Source: Chitinibacter sp046530675
Lineage (GTDB): Bacteria > Pseudomonadota > Gammaproteobacteria > Burkholderiales > Chitinibacteraceae
Direction: 5' to 3'
Length of the DNA stretch: 64,000 nucleotides
Assembly: GCF_046530675.1 (NCBI RefSeq)
Contig: NZ_CP172558.1
Coordinates: 3,038,001 to 3,102,000 of the forward strand
The notes under the pieces were generated by a model. That model was not told where the DNA came from. It saw only the letters and a program-made list of their open reading frames with translations, and did no database searches. Shown piece after piece: positions 42,715-52,582 of the stretch. Positions within the stretch are counted from its first letter, which is position 1, and every line of letters starts with the position of its first letter. The translations under genes and the position numbers were made by a program.

Positions 42715-45700
42715 ATGGCCGACCAGACCGCCGCGACCCTTGTTCACTCGCAAGAACGCTTGCGTGAAATCCCCTACAACTACACTTCTTTTTCTGATCG
42801 TGAAATCGTGATCCGCCTGCTGGGAGCAGACGGCTGGCGAGTACTCGACGAGCTTCGCCAAGAGCGCAAAACAGGCCGCTCCGCACGGATGCTGTTTGAA
42901 GTGTTGGGCGATATCTGGGTGGTGAAGCGCAATCCTTATGTGCAGGACGATCTACTCGAAAACAGCAAGCGACTCAAACTGCTGGTCGACGCCATGCATC
43001 ATCGTCTGGCAGAAATCGAAAAGCGCCGTCAGGAAAATGAACGCGTTAATATTCTGCTGGCACGCACCCGTCAGGCTGTCGACGAATTTGAACGGGAATT
43101 CCGTGACGTTGCAGCGCTGCGTAAAAAAGTATTGAAACGTATGGGAGCGATTACCCGCAAGGATAATATCCAGTTCGATGGTCTTGCCCGCGTCTCGCAC
43201 GTCACCGACGCCACTGACTGGCGCGTTGAATACCCCTTTGTTGTACTGTGCCCAGACACCGAAGCTGAAATGGCGCCGCTGGTCGCCGCCTGTATCGAGC
43301 TGGGGCTGACCATCATTCCGCGTGGCGGCGGTACAGGCTATACCGGTGGCGCAGTACCGCTAACCCCAATGAGCGCCGTGATCAATACCGAAAAACTCGA
43401 CCGCCACAATGGGGTCGAGAAAATGCGCATTCCCGGTGTTGATCATGAAATCGCAACAATCCAGTGCGGCGCAGGCGTCGTAACCCGCCGCGTCATGGAA
43501 GCGGCCGAAGACGCGGGGCTGGTTTTTGCCGTTGATCCGACATCTGCCGACGCGTCTTGTATTGGCGGCAATGTCGCGATGAATGCCGGCGGCAAGAAAG
43601 CCGTACTGTGGGGCACTGCGCTCGACAATCTGGTGAGCTGGAAAATGGTCGATCCGGACGGCAACTGGCTGTTCATCGAACGCATGGATCACAACCTCGG
43701 CAAAATCCACGACGCGCCGCAAGCGACCTTCCGCGTCAGCAAATTCAAACCGTCCAGCGATAAGCTGGAAGAATTCAAAATAGACAGCAAAAACAAGATC
43801 GGCGAAGAAACACTTGTGATTCCCGGCAGCCAGTTCCGCAAGGAAGGCCTGGGTAAAGACGTCACCGACAAATTCCTTGCGGGGCTACCTGGCATCCAGA
43901 AAGAAGGTACAGATGGTTTGATCACCAGTGCGCGCTTCGTGCTGCACCGCATGCCTAATCATATCCGCACTGTTTGCTTGGAATTTTTCGGTGAAGTCAG
44001 CCGTGCCGTACCTTCGATTGTCGAAATCAAAGACTACCTTGATGCCCATCCAGCCGTGCAATTGGCAGGTCTGGAACACCTCGATTGGCGTTATGTGCGT
44101 GCTGTCGGTTACGCGACCAAGGCTAAATCGAAAGGCCGGCCGAAAATGGTGCTGATCGCCGATATTGTGTCGGACGATGAAAAAGCGCTCGGCGATGCCA
44201 CCAGCCACGTCGTGCAACTGGCGAATGCGCGTGGCGGCGAAGGCTTTATCGCCGTATTACCCGAGCAGCGCAAAAAATTCTGGCTTGATCGCGCACGTAC
44301 AGCAGCGATTGCCAAACACACTAATGCGTTCAAGGTCAACGAAGACGTCGTTATTCCATTACCACGATTGGGCGAATACTCGGATGCCATTGAGCGCATC
44401 AATATCGAGCTGTCGATTCACAACAAACTCGACCTGCTCGACCATCTCACAGATTTCTTTGCACAAGGTCGTTTGCCATTTGATACCAGCGATGCGCCGG
44501 TCAGTCACGACACGCTGATTGGTGATCGCCGCGAATCTGCACTCGCCTTTATCGAGCAAACACGAAAACACTGGCAATGGATCAATACCAATCTTGACGA
44601 TGCATTCGAGCTGTATCAAACGGCCTTCCCGCAAATGCCGCTTGAAAAACCAATCGATGCAAATGAATTACCACAAAGCGTTTTTCATGCCTTGCGCGAC
44701 TTCATTCTGCGTATTTCGTATAAACGTGAATTATTGACCGAACTCGAAGCATTGTTCAGCGGCCGCACCGACAAACCTATTCTCGATGCGATCCACGCCC
44801 TGCACCAGAAAGTACTCAAAGGTCGTACCTGGGTGGCACTGCATATGCATGCTGGCGACGGCAATGTGCACACCAATATTCCGGTCAATTCCGACGATTA
44901 TGAAATGCTGCAACGCGCCCACCATGCCGTTGCGCGCATCATGCAGGTCGCTCGCGATCTGAATGGCGTGATTTCGGGCGAGCACGGCATCGGTATTACC
45001 AAGTACGAATTTCTGACGCGTGACGAGCTCGCGCCATTTGAGGCGTACAAACAAAAAGTCGATCCGAACGGCCACTTCAATAAGGGCAAACTAATGCCGG
45101 GTGCGGATCTGAGCGATGCCTACACGCCATCATTCAGCCTGCTTGGCACTGAATCGCTGATTCTGGAGCAATCGGACATCGGCAATATCAGCAATATGGT
45201 CAAAGACTGTTTGCGTTGCGGCAAATGCAAGCCGGTCTGCACCACGCACGTACCGCGCGCAAACTTACTTTACAGCCCGCGCAATAAGATTTTGGCAACC
45301 GGCTTGCTGACCGAGGCTTTCCTGTACGAAGAACAGACCCGTCGTGGCATCTCACTCAAGCATTTTGAAGAACTCGGCGATGTGGCCGATCATTGCACCG
45401 TTTGCCACCGCTGCGTGAATCCTTGCCCGGTCAAGATCGACTTTGGTGATGTCTCGGTCGCGATGCGCAATTTCCTGCGCAAGGAAGGCCAGAAAAAATT
45501 CACCCCGGGTACGGCGCTCGGAATGACTTTCCTGACACTGAAAGATCCGGCAACGATCAAACTGATGCGTACCGTGATGATAGGCTGGGGCTACAAAGCA
45601 CAACGCATCGGCCATGCATTAGGCAAGCGCTTTGGTCTGATCAAAGGCATTACCAAGCAGCCGCCATCCACTTTGGGAACGGCACCCATCAAGGCTCAGG

Positions 45701-46620
45701 TGATTCACTTCATCAATAAACCGATGCCCGGTGGTCTGCCGAAAAAAACTGCCCGTGCACTGCTCGATGTAGAAGACAGCAACGTCGTACCGGTGATTCG
45801 TGATCCGCAGCGTCTGAACGAAGAAAACGAAGCGGTGTTCTACTTCCCCGGTTGCGGCTCGGAACGTCTATTCAGTCAGGTTGGCCTGGCAACACAAGCG
45901 ATGCTCTGGCACGTCGGAACGACAACAGTCTTGCCACCGGGTTATCTGTGTTGCGGCTACCCGCAAACGTCGGCCGGTCAGCAAGACAAGGGCGACAAGA
46001 TCACGATGGAAAACCGCGTACTCTTCCATCGCCTGGCCAACACGCTAAATTACCTCGACATCAAGACCGTCGTCGTATCGTGCGGCACGTGTATGGACCA
46101 GTTGCTCAAATACCGCTTCGAGGAGATTTTCCCAGGCTGCCGCCTGCTCGATATCCATGAGTATCTGCTTGAAAAGGGCGTCAAACTTGAAGGTGTGAGC
46201 GGTACCCAGTATATGTATCACGAGCCGTGCCATACGCCGATGAAAACGTATAAGGGCATCGACGTTGCGAACGAATTGATGGGTCAACGCGTCGATCTGA
46301 ACGACCGCTGCTGCGGTGAATCAGGTACGTTCGCTGTATCGCGCCCTGATATTTCGACGCAAGTACGTTTCCGCAAACAGGAAGAGATGGAAAAAGGCGC
46401 GGCGAAACTACGCGCTGATGCGGGTGACCCTAAAGCCCAGGTCAAAATCCTGACTTCTTGTCCATCGTGCATGCAGGGTCTGAGCCGCTACGACAATGAC
46501 TCTTCGACGACAGCCGATTACATCGTGATCGAAATCGCGAAAACGGTACTGGGTGAAAACTGGATGCCGGAATACGTCAAACAAGCCAGCAATGGCGGTA
46601 TTGAACGCGTTCTGCTCTGA
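42715..46620 (+). CDS. DUF3683-type FAD-linked oxidase / Fe-S (GlpC-like) fusion protein
   Basis: 1301-residue soluble oxidoreductase combining a D-lactate-dehydrogenase-like half with a GlpC-like half. An N-terminal DUF3683 region is followed by an FAD-binding_4 domain (PRGGGTGYTGGAVPL), an FAD-oxidase C domain (HMHAGDGNVHTNIP, SGEHGIGITK), two 4Fe-4S motifs (CLRCGKCKPVCTTH and CTVCHRCVNPCP) and two CCG domains (CCGYPQTSAG, CCGESGTFA). The true substrate is unknown, with D-2-hydroxyacids likely. ATG 42715 is chosen because GGAG ends nine bases before it and abuts the alternative ATG at 42706. Confidence 0.93.
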   Translation: MADQTAATLVHSQERLREIPYNYTSFSDREIVIRLLGADGWRVLDELRQERKTGRSARMLFEVLGDIWVVKRNPYVQDDLLENSKRLKLLVDAMHHRLAEIEKRRQENERVNILLARTRQAVDEFEREFRDVAALRKKVLKRMGAITRKDNIQFDGLARVSHVTDATDWRVEYPFVVLCPDTEAEMAPLVAACIELGLTIIPRGGGTGYTGGAVPLTPMSAVINTEKLDRHNGVEKMRIPGVDHEIATIQCGAGVVTRRVMEAAEDAGLVFAVDPTSADASCIGGNVAMNAGGKKAVLWGTALDNLVSWKMVDPDGNWLFIERMDHNLGKIHDAPQATFRVSKFKPSSDKLEEFKIDSKNKIGEETLVIPGSQFRKEGLGKDVTDKFLAGLPGIQKEGTDGLITSARFVLHRMPNHIRTVCLEFFGEVSRAVPSIVEIKDYLDAHPAVQLAGLEHLDWRYVRAVGYATKAKSKGRPKMVLIADIVSDDEKALGDATSHVVQLANARGGEGFIAVLPEQRKKFWLDRARTAAIAKHTNAFKVNEDVVIPLPRLGEYSDAIERINIELSIHNKLDLLDHLTDFFAQGRLPFDTSDAPVSHDTLIGDRRESALAFIEQTRKHWQWINTNLDDAFELYQTAFPQMPLEKPIDANELPQSVFHALRDFILRISYKRELLTELEALFSGRTDKPILDAIHALHQKVLKGRTWVALHMHAGDGNVHTNIPVNSDDYEMLQRAHHAVARIMQVARDLNGVISGEHGIGITKYEFLTRDELAPFEAYKQKVDPNGHFNKGKLMPGADLSDAYTPSFSLLGTESLILEQSDIGNISNMVKDCLRCGKCKPVCTTHVPRANLLYSPRNKILATGLLTEAFLYEEQTRRGISLKHFEELGDVADHCTVCHRCVNPCPVKIDFGDVSVAMRNFLRKEGQKKFTPGTALGMTFLTLKDPATIKLMRTVMIGWGYKAQRIGHALGKRFGLIKGITKQPPSTLGTAPIKAQVIHFINKPMPGGLPKKTARALLDVEDSNVVPVIRDPQRLNEENEAVFYFPGCGSERLFSQVGLATQAMLWHVGTTTVLPPGYLCCGYPQTSAGQQDKGDKITMENRVLFHRLANTLNYLDIKTVVVSCGTCMDQLLKYRFEEIFPGCRLLDIHEYLLEKGVKLEGVSGTQYMYHEPCHTPMKTYKGIDVANELMGQRVDLNDRCCGESGTFAVSRPDISTQVRFRKQEEMEKGAAKLRADAGDPKAQVKILTSCPSCMQGLSRYDNDSSTTADYIVIEIAKTVLGENWMPEYVKQASNGGIERVLL

Positions 46621-46644
46621 GAGTCAGATCACAATAGCCCGGAT

Positions 46645-46680
46645 AAACTGGCAGCCTTGATCAGGCTGCCTGTTTTTTTT
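46645..46680 (+). terminator. Rho-independent terminator
   Basis: ggcagcct pairs with aggctgcc around a five-base loop, followed by a run of eight T's. Confidence 0.92.
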
Positions 46681-46760
46681 GCTCATACAGTTGAAGCCAC
46701 ACGCTGTCTTTGCAGTCGGTTCGTAATATAATTGATCGATTATTTACCAGGAACTTCCCG

Positions 46761-47177
46761 ATGAGCAGTTCATGCCCACTCTGCCAGCAAGATGGTGGCC
46801 AGATCGTCTGGCAAAATACGCTGGCGCGCGTTGTACTGGCTGACGAACCCAATTACCCCGGATTCTGCCGGGTCATTTTGAATCGCCATGCAGCAGAAAT
46901 GAGTGACTTATCCGCTCAGGAACGTCATGATTTGATGAATATCGTCTGGGCTGTCGAAACGGTGCAGCGAAAAGTGCTCAAGCCCACTAAAATCAATCTG
47001 GCCAGCCTGGGAAATATGGTGCCACATCTGCACTGGCACATTATTCCCCGCTGGCACGATGATTTGCACTTTCCCGCGCCAGTCTGGGCCAGTGCAGAAG
47101 CAGGTCGGGCAATTCATGCGATCAGCGACGAACAACTCAACCATTTGCGCGAGCAACTGGAGCAATTAACTCCATGA
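46761..47177 (+). CDS. HIT-family nucleotide hydrolase/transferase
   Basis: 138 residues. The histidine triad is HLHWHI with H89, H91 and H93; the N-terminal CPLC plus other residues may bind zinc. Such proteins cleave dinucleoside polyphosphates or AMP-conjugates. ATG 46761 (MSSSCPLCQQDGG) matches family N-termini; an upstream in-frame start adds an unlikely extension. Its stop overlaps the start of the next gene (ATGA), so the two are translationally coupled. Confidence 0.92.
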   Translation: MSSSCPLCQQDGGQIVWQNTLARVVLADEPNYPGFCRVILNRHAAEMSDLSAQERHDLMNIVWAVETVQRKVLKPTKINLASLGNMVPHLHWHIIPRWHDDLHFPAPVWASAEAGRAIHAISDEQLNHLREQLEQLTP

Positions 47178-48796
47178 TCGAGGTTTTGATTCAGCGCACA
47201 TTGCCACCACTGGGTGGCTCGGTTACGCCACCATTTCATGATGCGCGCAGCGCCCGCGACTGGCTCAAGCTTTTACCGATGATCAATGTGCCGGTAGCAC
47301 ATGACGAAATTTTAAAGTCTATTACGCAACTCAACCAAAGTGATCTGGATTCACTCGACACACTCAAAATCATCGAACAATTTCGTGAGTCAGTGCATAC
47401 GCTGCAAGAGGGAATGCTCGCCAAATTGATGGGCAAACCCTTGCCACTGAGTACCGAAGAACTACAACACTGGCAGCTGGCTCACGCGCTCTGGCGACAG
47501 ATGGAAAGCTGCTACGGCCGCCTCTGGCATGCCGCCAGCAAAAATTATCCGGGCGTGGCCGAGTTTTTGCCGCTACTGGCAGAACGGACGCTGTATTACG
47601 CTTGCAGTAACATCATTCATCTGGCGCATATTTACCGCAAGCCACTAGACAAACAATGGCGACAGCTTTTTGCCTATTACGAACTGGCGTGTGAGCAGCA
47701 TATTGAAAAGCTCAAGGCACGCGATAGTCTGATCGAAATCAGCGGCGTCAGCACAGCTGAACAGCAATTTCTGCACGCACTGCTATTTAGTGCAGCCAAT
47801 ATTCACCAGTACACACTTAAACAGCAACTCTGGCTAAATAAGCGGCTAGAAATCTTTGCAGCACGCAGCACTTTAAGCAAAGAAGCAGCAACCCTGCCCA
47901 ACCGGGCCGCGCAATACATCGATCTGAAAGCGCCATCAGCTCCGCTGCGCCGGCAAAATGCCCGCGCTGACAGTGAGCTGGAAATCGACACCCTGGCGCT
48001 GGCACACATCATCAGCAAGCGGATCAAATTGTTGCGCATGGGCGAAATGCCGGAAAAAATCGGCCTGGGCAAAGAGCTGGCTCCACAAGCCACTGAAGAA
48101 ATGCTGCGCGACTTGTATCGCGTCTGGTGCGATACGCCAGTTGATCGCTCGCTGCCACGCCGCAGCAATCAACGAGAACTGGAAACTGCCCTGGGTATTG
48201 GCAATATCCACTCATGGCTGGCCACAGATCACTACTTGCCACCGCCACAAAGCGAACAAACAATGAGCAGCGTCGAACTGATGCATTTGAGAATGTTCGG
48301 TCAGACGCGCAGCAAATCCCATACGGCAGAAGAACCCCTCGCCGAAACCGAACACTGGCAGATCAATAACGAAACGGCTCAAGGTTTATGCCTGCAGCGC
48401 GAGCATGATCAGCACCAGCGCATGCAATTACAACAATTCATGCTAATTGCCGACGGTAATACCCGTCTTGCCGGGCTGATACGCTGGCTGGCCGACAATG
48501 AAAACATGCGTGAAGTCGGGATCGAACTGCTGCCAGGCACGCCTGCTGCTGCTGCAATACGTGCTCAGGATGCAGCACGCTTCGGACAAAGCGATTTCAC
48601 CAAGGTGTTGTTATTGGGCGCAGTCCCCGCACTTCAAGTACCAGTTAGCCTGATCACCCCACCCGGCTGGTTCCGTCAGGGTCGTTTGCTCGATTTTTGG
48701 GATGGACAACATATGCACCGGATACGCTTGGTCAGTGTGCTGGGACGGGGGAATGATTTTGAACGAATTCATTTTGTGGCTTCCGGCGGCTTATAA
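47174..48796 (+). CDS. Conserved protein of unknown function, possible PilZ-like c-di-GMP receptor
   Basis: 540 residues, mostly helical to about residue 400, with a C-terminal beta-rich part (NNETAQGLCLQREHD..., LIRWLADNENMREVGIELLPG, VSLITPPGWFRQGRLLDFWD). The sequence GLIRWLADNENMREVGIELL recalls the second half of PilZ domains, and large betaproteobacterial proteins of this kind are sometimes annotated as c-di-GMP binding. However, the RxxxR motif is not clearly present, so the call is tentative. Translationally coupled to the HIT gene through an ATGA overlap. Confidence 0.6.
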   Translation: MIEVLIQRTLPPLGGSVTPPFHDARSARDWLKLLPMINVPVAHDEILKSITQLNQSDLDSLDTLKIIEQFRESVHTLQEGMLAKLMGKPLPLSTEELQHWQLAHALWRQMESCYGRLWHAASKNYPGVAEFLPLLAERTLYYACSNIIHLAHIYRKPLDKQWRQLFAYYELACEQHIEKLKARDSLIEISGVSTAEQQFLHALLFSAANIHQYTLKQQLWLNKRLEIFAARSTLSKEAATLPNRAAQYIDLKAPSAPLRRQNARADSELEIDTLALAHIISKRIKLLRMGEMPEKIGLGKELAPQATEEMLRDLYRVWCDTPVDRSLPRRSNQRELETALGIGNIHSWLATDHYLPPPQSEQTMSSVELMHLRMFGQTRSKSHTAEEPLAETEHWQINNETAQGLCLQREHDQHQRMQLQQFMLIADGNTRLAGLIRWLADNENMREVGIELLPGTPAAAAIRAQDAARFGQSDFTKVLLLGAVPALQVPVSLITPPGWFRQGRLLDFWDGQHMHRIRLVSVLGRGNDFERIHFVASGGL

Positions 48797-48803
48797 AATA
48801 TCC

Positions 48804-49382
48804 TCAGCCACGCCTGAGCCGAAACTGCACTCGCCAGAGCAGTAAAATCAATAAAATCACGGCGTAGATCACCGGTTGCGTCAGATCTTTTTTCACCAGC
48901 CACCAATAATGCGTTACGCCAAGTATGGCGATCAGATACACCAGACGGTGCAACTGCCCCCAGCGCCGTTTCAAACGACGCATCATGCCATTGGTCGAGG
49001 TCATCGCCAGCGGAATCAGCAATACAAACGCAGCAAATCCCAAAGTGATAAAAGGACGCTTGATTACATCGGCGACCATGCCTGGCCAATCAAAAAACTG
49101 ATCGAGCCAAATATAAGTCGTAAAATGCAAGCACACATAGAAAAACGCATACAAGCCCAGCATCCGGCGATATTGCTGCCAGCCGGACCAGCCAGTCAGT
49201 TGCCGCAATGGCGTCATGCTCAAAGTCAGCATTAGAAACACCAGCGTCCAGGTTCCGGTAGAGCGGGTAATAAATTCAATCGGATTGACCAAATCACCTT
49301 GCAGCACCAGATACACCGCCCGCAGCAGCGGCAGCAAGCTGATCAAAAACCACAAGCACCAGTTGCGCAACAAGGTCATCAA
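48804..49382 (-). CDS. msrQ: Haem-binding membrane subunit of the MsrPQ methionine sulfoxide reductase
   Basis: 192 residues, six transmembrane helices, ferric-reductase-like fold. Passes electrons from the quinone pool or flavin to periplasmic MsrP. Conserved segments: GTWTLVFLMLTLSMTPLRQ, RRMLGLYAFFYVCLHFTTY (haem His), HRLVYLIAILGVTHYWWLVK (haem His). It follows msrP in the same direction; the 67-bp gap is almost filled by a copy of the 49-bp motif. Confidence 0.95.
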   Translation of the reverse strand: MMTLLRNWCLWFLISLLPLLRAVYLVLQGDLVNPIEFITRSTGTWTLVFLMLTLSMTPLRQLTGWSGWQQYRRMLGLYAFFYVCLHFTTYIWLDQFFDWPGMVADVIKRPFITLGFAAFVLLIPLAMTSTNGMMRRLKRRWGQLHRLVYLIAILGVTHYWWLVKKDLTQPVIYAVILLILLLWRVQFRLRRG

Positions 49383-49400
49383 AAAGAAAATACCACATCA

Positions 49401-49449
49401 AGGTGTATCAATACAGACAATACAAATAAATACATTCAGCAATATACCC
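49401..49449. repeat. 49-bp spaced inverted motif in the msrP-msrQ gap
   Basis: Begins aggtgtatca and ends aatataccc, 49 bp. It starts directly behind the msrP stop codon (49450-49452) and ends 18 bp before the msrQ start, so it lies within an operon. Confidence 0.7.
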
Positions 49450-50364
49450 CTAAAAATTCTTAATCAGATTCATGCCTTTGTACAGACTGGCAACCTGATC
49501 GGCGTAACCATTAAAAGGCAAGGTTTTGCGTTTGAAATACTCGCCGATACGCCGCTCGCTCGCCTGACTCCAGCGTGGATGATCAACGGCTGGATTGACA
49601 TTCGAATAGAAGCCGTATTCATTCGGTGCCGATTGGTTCCAGCTGGTTACCGGTTGCTGCGTCTGCAGGCGGATCCGGACGATGGACTTGATGCTTTTGA
49701 AACCATATTTCCACGGCACAACCAGCCTAATCGGCGCACCATTCTGCTTTGGTAAAACTTCGCCATACAAACCGACGGCCAGAATGGTCAACGGATGCAT
49801 CGCCTCATCGATACGCAAACCTTCGCGATAAGGCCAGTCGAGCACCTGACGTTTGACGCCCGGCATCTGCGTCGGATCATTGAGAGTTTCAAATGCGACA
49901 AATTTGGCATTACCAGTCGGCTGCACCTGTTTGAGCAAACTGGCCAGCGGAATACCGATCCAGGGGATCACCATCGACCAGCCTTCGACACAGCGCAGGC
50001 GATAAATACGCTCCTCAAGCGGAGCCAGCTTCAGAATCTCTTCAATGCCGAATATTCTGGCCTTGCCCACTTCACCTTCAACGACAATTTGCCATGGTCT
50101 GGTTTTCAAGCTGCTCGCCTTTTCCGCTGGGTCGCTTTTATCCGTGCCAAATTCGTAAAAATTATTGTAAGTCGTGATTTCTTTCAGGCTATTCATTTTT
50201 TCGCCTGTTGAATAAGGGCTGGGCGCACTCTTGAGCGCCGCCATCGCCTCTCCGGCCAGCAAAGCACTACCCGCAGCAGCCAGCATAAACTGCCGCCGAT
50301 TCAGAAAAACTTCCGGCGGGGTAATTTCAGACGGCAAAATATCACTGGGACGGCGGATCAACAT
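49450..50364 (-). CDS. msrP: Molybdopterin-dependent catalytic subunit of methionine sulfoxide reductase
   Basis: 304 residues. Periplasmic enzyme that reduces methionine sulfoxide in exported proteins. Tat signal (LNRRQFMLAAAGSALLAGEAMA) with twin Arg. Molybdopterin-binding sequence RLRCVEGWSMVIPWIGIPLA includes the Mo-ligand Cys in RCVEGW. ATG 50364 has GGAG upstream and gives a compact Tat peptide; an upstream start 13 codons earlier is unlikely. Partner gene msrQ is downstream. Confidence 0.96.
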   Translation of the reverse strand: MLIRRPSDILPSEITPPEVFLNRRQFMLAAAGSALLAGEAMAALKSAPSPYSTGEKMNSLKEITTYNNFYEFGTDKSDPAEKASSLKTRPWQIVVEGEVGKARIFGIEEILKLAPLEERIYRLRCVEGWSMVIPWIGIPLASLLKQVQPTGNAKFVAFETLNDPTQMPGVKRQVLDWPYREGLRIDEAMHPLTILAVGLYGEVLPKQNGAPIRLVVPWKYGFKSIKSIVRIRLQTQQPVTSWNQSAPNEYGFYSNVNPAVDHPRWSQASERRIGEYFKRKTLPFNGYADQVASLYKGMNLIKNF

Positions 50365-50494
50365 GATGAGGCTCCATGGCGTTTGAGTGCGGCGTTTAAA
50401 CAATACAGCTTAGACTGATGCTACGCGGTTTGTTCCATAACGACTCCAATCCAATCGTTTGCTCAACCTTGCGATAAAACCTGCGCAGAATGCA

Positions 50495-50520
50495 AAAACG
50501 AGCCAAGCTGGCTCGTTTTT
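50495..50520 (-). terminator. Rho-independent terminator of the cytochrome c gene
   Basis: aaaacgagcca pairs with tggctcgtttt around three bases; the A-run on the plus strand gives a T-run for the minus transcript. Confidence 0.9.
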
Positions 50521-50546
50521 ATGCACTTGTTCAGGCACTCGACTGT

Positions 50547-50870
50547 CTATTTTCGCGCCAATACCCATTCGGCCATTTGCTTGGCTTCCGCATCGGTGAC
50601 TGGATTGGGTGCCATCGGCACCGCGCCCCAAACGCCGGAGCCGCCTTTCTGGATTTTCAGCGCCAGTTTGCTCACCGCGGATTTATCGCCTTTATATTTT
50701 GCCGCCACTTCCTTATAGGAAGGCCCAACGATTTTTTTATCGATCGAATGACAAGCAAAGCAGTTTTTTGCTTTCATCGCGTCTTCAATTCCCGCCGCTT
50801 GCACAGAGCCCGCCACCAGCAAGGCCACACCCAGCACAACTTTGGCACCCATCATTTTTGTCACGACCAT
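50547..50870 (-). CDS. Small c-type cytochrome (cytochrome c551/c552-like)
   Basis: 107 residues with signal peptide (MVVTKMMGAKVVLGVALLVAGS, cleavage near VQA|AGIE). One haem site CFACH, axial Met in PMAP. Soluble periplasmic electron carrier, normal length. ATG 50870 follows gggag by eight bases. Its redox partner is not apparent; msrPQ lies next downstream on the same strand, but a 180-bp gap with a terminator separates them. Confidence 0.93.
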   Translation of the reverse strand: MVVTKMMGAKVVLGVALLVAGSVQAAGIEDAMKAKNCFACHSIDKKIVGPSYKEVAAKYKGDKSAVSKLALKIQKGGSGVWGAVPMAPNPVTDAEAKQMAEWVLARK

Positions 50871-51032
50871 CTTGTTCTCCCGATTGAAGTCAGCGTTACA
50901 CTCGCCATTCATTTGCAGCATGGCATAAATTACACATGTCGCAATCGACTTTAATCAAAAAAGCCCGCAAATCTCATTCCGCAAACTGCTCATCTCGGGC
51001 GACAATAGCAAGCTGACTTCGCAGGGATCGAA

Positions 51033-52493
51033 ATGGATTACTTTCCGCTATTTATTAATTTGAAACAGCAAGCATGCCTGATTATCGGTGGCGGCGAAAT
51101 TGCCTTGCGCAAATTGCGCCTATTGCAATCGGCCGGCGCGAGCGTTCGCATTATTGCGCCAGACATTTGCCCGGGTATTCAAGAGCAAGTCCAAGCCGGA
51201 ACAGTAGACTGGCAAGCGACCACATTTTCACCGGAGCAGATTAATGGCCAACGGCTGGTGATTGCTGCAACGGATGATCCCGCAATCAATCAGGCCGTCT
51301 TTACCGCCTGCGAAGCGGCAGGCATTCTGGTCAATGCCGTCGATGACCCGACGCATAGCCGTTTTATCACTCCGGCCATTGTTGATCGCGCGCCGCTGAC
51401 GATTGCCATTTCGACTGGCGGCGGCGTTCCGGTGCTGGCTCGCCATCTACGCGCACAACTGGAAGCGCTGATTCCACACGGTTGGGGCGATCTGGCACGC
51501 CTCGCAGCACAATTGCGCGAGCTCAGCAAAGAAAAATTGCCCGATCCGGCTGCGCGACGTGAATTCTGGGAAAACGTACTGGCCAGCCCGATTCCCGATC
51601 AGGTTTTTAGCGGACAAATCGAATCGGCACGTATTGCCCTGCAGGACATGCTGGAAAAGGATCAACAACCTATACAGGGGGCGGTATATCTGGTTGGCAG
51701 CGGTCCTGGCAATCCCGATTTGCTGACTTTCCGTGCACTACGGCTGATGCAACAGGCCGATGTCGTGTTGTACGACAATCTGGTGTCCAAGGAAATCATG
51801 GATCTGGTACGCCGTGACGCCGAACGGATTTATGTCGGCAAAAAGTCGAGCAATCACGCGCTGCCACAGGAAGAAATCAATTTGTTACTGGTGAGGCTGG
51901 CACAGCAAGGCAAAAAGGTCTTGCGACTGAAAGGCGGCGATCCGTTTATTTTCGGACGTGGCGGCGAAGAAATCGCCGAGCTGGCTGCCGCGCAAATCCC
52001 GTTTGAAGTCGTTCCCGGTATTACGTCCGCAGCAGGCGCTTCGTGCTATGCCGGCATTCCGCTCACTCATCGTGATTACGCGCAATCGGTCACTTTTGTC
52101 ACCGGACACCGACGTGAAGGCCGCGAAGGTGATGGTGACATCAAGCCCGAGCTAGACTGGCCACGACTGGTCAATCCAGCCGAAACGGTCGTCGTTTATA
52201 TGGGCGTTGCCCAGGCTGGGTATATTGCTGAACAACTTATTTATCATGGTCGACAGAGCAATACCCCGGTCGCCATCATCGAACGCGCCACCACCGCACA
52301 GCAACGCGTTGTCATCAGTCAGCTCGATCAGCTGGCGGCAAGCATCACAACAGCTAATATAAAGCCACCGGCATTACTGATCATCGGTGACGTCGTCAAA
52401 CTGCACGAACAGCTCAATTGGCGCAATGACAGCGCGCCATTCAGCGCCGAAAATCAAATCCACCTTTCAATGGATAAGCCAACAATTAAGTAA
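51033..52493 (+). CDS. cysG: Siroheme synthase (trifunctional)
   Basis: 486 residues. The N-terminal half (CysG_N) acts as precorrin-2 dehydrogenase/ferrochelatase (LNIGG-type loop: CLIIGGGEIALRKLRLL), followed by the dimerisation helices. The C-terminal half is uroporphyrinogen-III methyltransferase (VGSGPGNPDLLTFRALR, LVRLAQQGKKVLRLKGGDPFIFGRGG, PGITSAAGASCYAGIPLTHR). Makes sirohaem for sulfite/nitrite reductase. Full length. Contains a copy of the 49-bp motif at 52218 without change in protein length relative to E. coli CysG. Confidence 0.97.
   Translation: MDYFPLFINLKQQACLIIGGGEIALRKLRLLQSAGASVRIIAPDICPGIQEQVQAGTVDWQATTFSPEQINGQRLVIAATDDPAINQAVFTACEAAGILVNAVDDPTHSRFITPAIVDRAPLTIAISTGGGVPVLARHLRAQLEALIPHGWGDLARLAAQLRELSKEKLPDPAARREFWENVLASPIPDQVFSGQIESARIALQDMLEKDQQPIQGAVYLVGSGPGNPDLLTFRALRLMQQADVVLYDNLVSKEIMDLVRRDAERIYVGKKSSNHALPQEEINLLLVRLAQQGKKVLRLKGGDPFIFGRGGEEIAELAAAQIPFEVVPGITSAAGASCYAGIPLTHRDYAQSVTFVTGHRREGREGDGDIKPELDWPRLVNPAETVVVYMGVAQAGYIAEQLIYHGRQSNTPVAIIERATTAQQRVVISQLDQLAASITTANIKPPALLIIGDVVKLHEQLNWRNDSAPFSAENQIHLSMDKPTIK
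52218..52266. repeat. 49-bp spaced inverted motif inside cysG
   Basis: Begins gggtatattg and ends gcaataccc, 49 bp. The protein around it (AGYIAEQLIYHGRQ) has the same length as in E. coli, so no element was inserted; the motif is part of the coding text. Confidence 0.6.
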
Positions 52494-52582
52494 TCTTACT
52501 GATGTTTATCTTGCAAGTGATGTTATATATTGGACACACTCGTCAAGTGTCGATCATCAACTCATAGAAGTGAATTAAACAC